NCBI RefSeq assembly: GCF_002966125.1
Contig: NZ_CP027062.1
Coordinates: 1,984,001 to 2,048,000, forward strand
DNA length: 64,000 nt
Origin: Pukyongia salina
GTDB lineage: Bacteria > Bacteroidota > Bacteroidia > Flavobacteriales > Flavobacteriaceae
Reading direction: 5' to 3'
Shown piece after piece: positions 62,095 through 64,000 of this stretch. The notes below the pieces were generated by a model. The model searched no databases. It saw only the letters and a list, made by a program, of their open reading frames with translations, and was not told the DNA's origin. Numbering within the stretch: position 1 is the first letter of the stretch; each line of letters opens with the position of its first letter. The position numbers and the translations under genes were made by a program.

Positions 62095-63588
62095 ATGAAA
62101 GGGAGTTTTAAATATATAGCACTTATAGCAACTACATTTCTGCTTTTGTTTTCATGTAATGAAGACAAAATTGGTGAGAACGAATTTGGGACACTAAAGG
62201 GTAAAGTGGTTGCCTCGGGGTCCAATGCACCTTTGGAAAATGTTAGAATTGCAACGAACCCGGTTTCCAGTACCGTATTTACCGATTCATCGGGAAATTT
62301 CACTATTGAGAATATTCTGGTAGGGGATTATTCGGTGGAAGCGCGAACAGATGGTTATATAGCCGATTTCGAACCGGCTACCATCAATGCCAATGTAACC
62401 TCCAATGTGGTGTTCGAACTTGATCCGTCCACCGCTAATAACAGACCGCCTACAGCACCGGTTTTGTTATCGCCTGCGGATAATGAAGTCCTTGAAAGTA
62501 TAGAGGCGATCTTTAGCTGGAATAGTACAGATCCTGAAGAAGACCCTATTACGTATTCTCTGGAATTGCGAAATGTGGATACCAACGAAGTACTGCTGTT
62601 CGAAAACCTTACCGATACTACGCTTACTTATTCTCCATTAACTTTAGGTACACAGTATGTATGGCAGGTAACAGCAACAGACGAGATCAACGATCCGGTA
62701 ATAAGTGCTGTAAGCGCCTTCGAAGTAATTAGTGCTCCGGTGGATAACAGAGTACTTTTTGTACGAAAGATCAATGGTAATAACGTGATATTCTCCGCCG
62801 ATGAGAACGGACAGGAATTCCAGCTTACCTCTTCAGAAGTAAACAGCTACAGACCACGAAGAAACGTTCGTGCAAATAAGATCGCTTATCTTCAGAATGA
62901 CGGCTCTAATGTGGATATTTTTATAATGAACAGAGATGGCTCCGAAAAACGGAAGATCACTGGCCCAGTAAAACCAAATGGATTCAATTTGGACGAAATC
63001 AATATTGATTGGCCGGAAGACAGAGTGAGTATATACTATCCAAGATTTGATAAACTGTATCGAGTACAATTCAATGGATTGGGGACGGTAGAATTATATC
63101 AAACTCCGGACGGATCGCTCATATCTGAGGTGGTCGTTAGTGAAACTAGTGATCTAATAGTACTAAAAACAAACAACTTACAGGGATACGATGCTAAGAT
63201 CTATATCATCAATGAAGCGGGAGTTGTGCTGGACACTATTTTAGACGGTGTAGATGGTGCTGTGGGAGGATTGGATCTGTCCATCGATGACCAGAAAGTG
63301 TTGTATTCTTATGATGTGTCTGGTTTTGAGAATGAAGATTATCGACGATTAGATTCCAGAATGTTTATTTACGATAGGAATACCATGACAGCCACAGACG
63401 TGTCCGACAATAAACCGGATGGTACCAACGATCTCGATCCAATCTTTTCACCAAATGAAGCATTTGTGATGTTTACCAATACATCCAATGACGGACTTTC
63501 TCAAAAAGATGTAATGCGTTTGGATCTATCCACCCAGGATTCCCGGGAACTTCGGCATGAAGACGCCTTTATGCCCGATTGGCAATAA
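62095..63588 (+). CDS. lipoprotein with carboxypeptidase-regulatory-like, FN3-like and TolB-like propeller domains
   Basis: A 497-residue lipoprotein (LLLFSC). Residues 32-110 are a CarboxypepD_reg-like domain (GTLKGKVVASGSNAPLENV, then FTIENILVGDYSVEARTDGY). Residues 115-215 are fibronectin III-like (PPTAPVLLSPADNEVLES, YVWQVTATD). Residues 220-497 resemble a TolB-type WD40 propeller (RVLFVRKINGNNVIFSADEN ... DLDPIFSPNEAFVMFTNTSN). It starts 10 bp after csgG and likely belongs to the curli operon, perhaps holding or scaffolding fibres at the surface; this role is inferred. Confidence 0.82.
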   Translation: MKGSFKYIALIATTFLLLFSCNEDKIGENEFGTLKGKVVASGSNAPLENVRIATNPVSSTVFTDSSGNFTIENILVGDYSVEARTDGYIADFEPATINANVTSNVVFELDPSTANNRPPTAPVLLSPADNEVLESIEAIFSWNSTDPEEDPITYSLELRNVDTNEVLLFENLTDTTLTYSPLTLGTQYVWQVTATDEINDPVISAVSAFEVISAPVDNRVLFVRKINGNNVIFSADENGQEFQLTSSEVNSYRPRRNVRANKIAYLQNDGSNVDIFIMNRDGSEKRKITGPVKPNGFNLDEINIDWPEDRVSIYYPRFDKLYRVQFNGLGTVELYQTPDGSLISEVVVSETSDLIVLKTNNLQGYDAKIYIINEAGVVLDTILDGVDGAVGGLDLSIDDQKVLYSYDVSGFENEDYRRLDSRMFIYDRNTMTATDVSDNKPDGTNDLDPIFSPNEAFVMFTNTSNDGLSQKDVMRLDLSTQDSRELRHEDAFMPDWQ

Positions 63589-63605
63589 GATGTATAATAT
63601 AAAAG

Positions 63606-63630
63606 AAAGCTCACATTGTGAGCTTTTTTT
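63606..63630 (+). terminator. terminator of the curli operon
   Basis: A 10-bp palindromic arm pair AAAGCTCACA / TGTGAGCTTT followed by T residues. Confidence 0.85.
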
Positions 63631-63645
63631 TATTCCGTACTTTTG
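63616..63645 (+). promoter_or_regulatory. purM promoter, -33 TTG and -7 TACTTTTG
   Basis: TTG at 63616-63618 and TACTTTTG at 63638-63645 are spaced by 19 bp, the ideal Bacteroidetes layout. The -33 box lies within the loop and 3' arm of the curli terminator, so the two signals overlap. Confidence 0.75.
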
Positions 63646-63660
63646 TATTCAAATTTGAAC

Positions 63661-64000
63661 ATGAGCCAGGAAATTTCTAAACGGTATGCACAAAGAGGTG
63701 TTTCGGCCTCTAAAGAAGACGTTCACAAAGCCATTAGTAAGGTTGATAAGGGACTTTTTCCACAAGCCTTTTGTAAGATCGTACCCGATCATTTAACGGG
63801 TGACGACGATCATTGCCTGGTGATGCACGCAGATGGGGCAGGTACAAAATCATCCCTCGCCTATATGTATTGGAAGGAAACCGGGGATTTATCGGTTTGG
63901 AAAGGTATAGCTCAGGATGCCCTTATCATGAATATTGACGATCTTTTATGTGTAGGTGCGACAGACAATATACTTTTGTCCTCTACCATTGGTCGTAATA
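63661..64000 (+). CDS. purM: phosphoribosylformylglycinamidine cyclo-ligase, N-terminal part (runs off window)
   Basis: The first 113 codons are present. The protein begins [20 protein letters not shown] and contains [20 protein letters not shown] and [20 protein letters not shown], characteristic of the Bacteroidota AIR synthetase PurM, which closes the imidazole ring in purine synthesis with ATP. It has its own promoter downstream of the curli terminator. The C-terminus is outside the window. Confidence 0.9.
   Translation, partial: MSQEISKRYAQRGVSASKEDVHKAISKVDKGLFPQAFCKIVPDHLTGDDDHCLVMHADGAGTKSSLAYMYWKETGDLSVWKGIAQDALIMNIDDLLCVGATDNILLSSTIGRN

Overview
The window comes from a chromosome of the Bacteroidota, most likely a marine member of the Flavobacteriaceae. 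The evidence is: two secreted proteins with type IX secretion (T9SS) C-terminal sorting domains, promoters of the Bacteroidetes form TAnnTTTG, a glutamine synthetase of type III, a BT_3928-type membrane protein, DUF4293, DUF1599 and DUF3667 proteins, an FtsH/RsfS/BirA/PyrE neighbourhood, and a curli operon with Bacteroidota-type domain fusions. Shine-Dalgarno sequences are weak and several genes can only start at TTG. No phage, insertion sequence or CRISPR array was seen.

Layout. 1-7.6 kb: kynurenine pathway (kynU, kmo), a T9SS-exported haloperoxidase/PAP2-type protein, small Fe-S and GNAT genes, msrA. 7.6-22.4 kb: a cysteine-less zinc-ribbon relative, a Nif3-like protein, lpxK, a hybrid sensor kinase, gapA-lipA, a coupled glycosyltransferase/sigma factor/Nramp-like cluster, murB with an aminotransferase, and a retropepsin-PDZ protein. 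22.4-32.2 kb: valS, phospholipid genes (cdsA, psd), an LUD protein, ftsH, rsfS, birA and pyrE. 32.2-49.4 kb: a NUDIX gene, an M14 peptidase, a T9SS protein, a macrodomain protein, rho, truA, an ABC exporter, cdaA, folP, a MauE/thioredoxin/DUF6624 fusion, an oligopeptide-type permease, tpiA, prmA and clpS. 49.4-51 kb: a remarkable tRNA-Arg locus. 51-57.5 kb: apt, a BlaI/BlaR1-type pair, a Ca2+/cation antiporter and glutamine synthetase III. 57.5-63.6 kb: a curli (csg) operon. 63.66 kb to the end: the start of purM.

The best candidate for something undescribed is the tRNA-Arg(ACG) locus at 49.5-50.9 kb. Three nearly identical 307-bp units are stacked upstream of the intact tRNA. Each unit holds a small GIY-YIG nuclease gene preceded by the first 32 nucleotides of the same tRNA. 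In these relics the D-loop region is split by two 19-nt palindromic elements. A 3' relic of the tRNA (nt 50-74), split in its T-loop by 44 nt, lies on the other side of the intact gene. The nuclease reading frame runs into the intact tRNA and takes its last codons and stop from it. This looks like a tRNA gene invaded by, and regenerated next to, a nuclease-carrying module that then amplified.

The second notable system is the curli operon: a major curlin made of 22 uninterrupted 11-residue repeats, a minor curlin, a CsgE with an extra N-terminal domain, CsgF, a CsgG with a C-terminal extension, and a lipoprotein with a predicted beta-propeller. It should build surface amyloid fibres. Smaller points include an 18-bp perfect inverted repeat covering a start codon, an in-frame palindrome inside the Nif3-like gene, a BlaI operator sitting inside its own promoter, and two divergent start codons only 7 bp apart.
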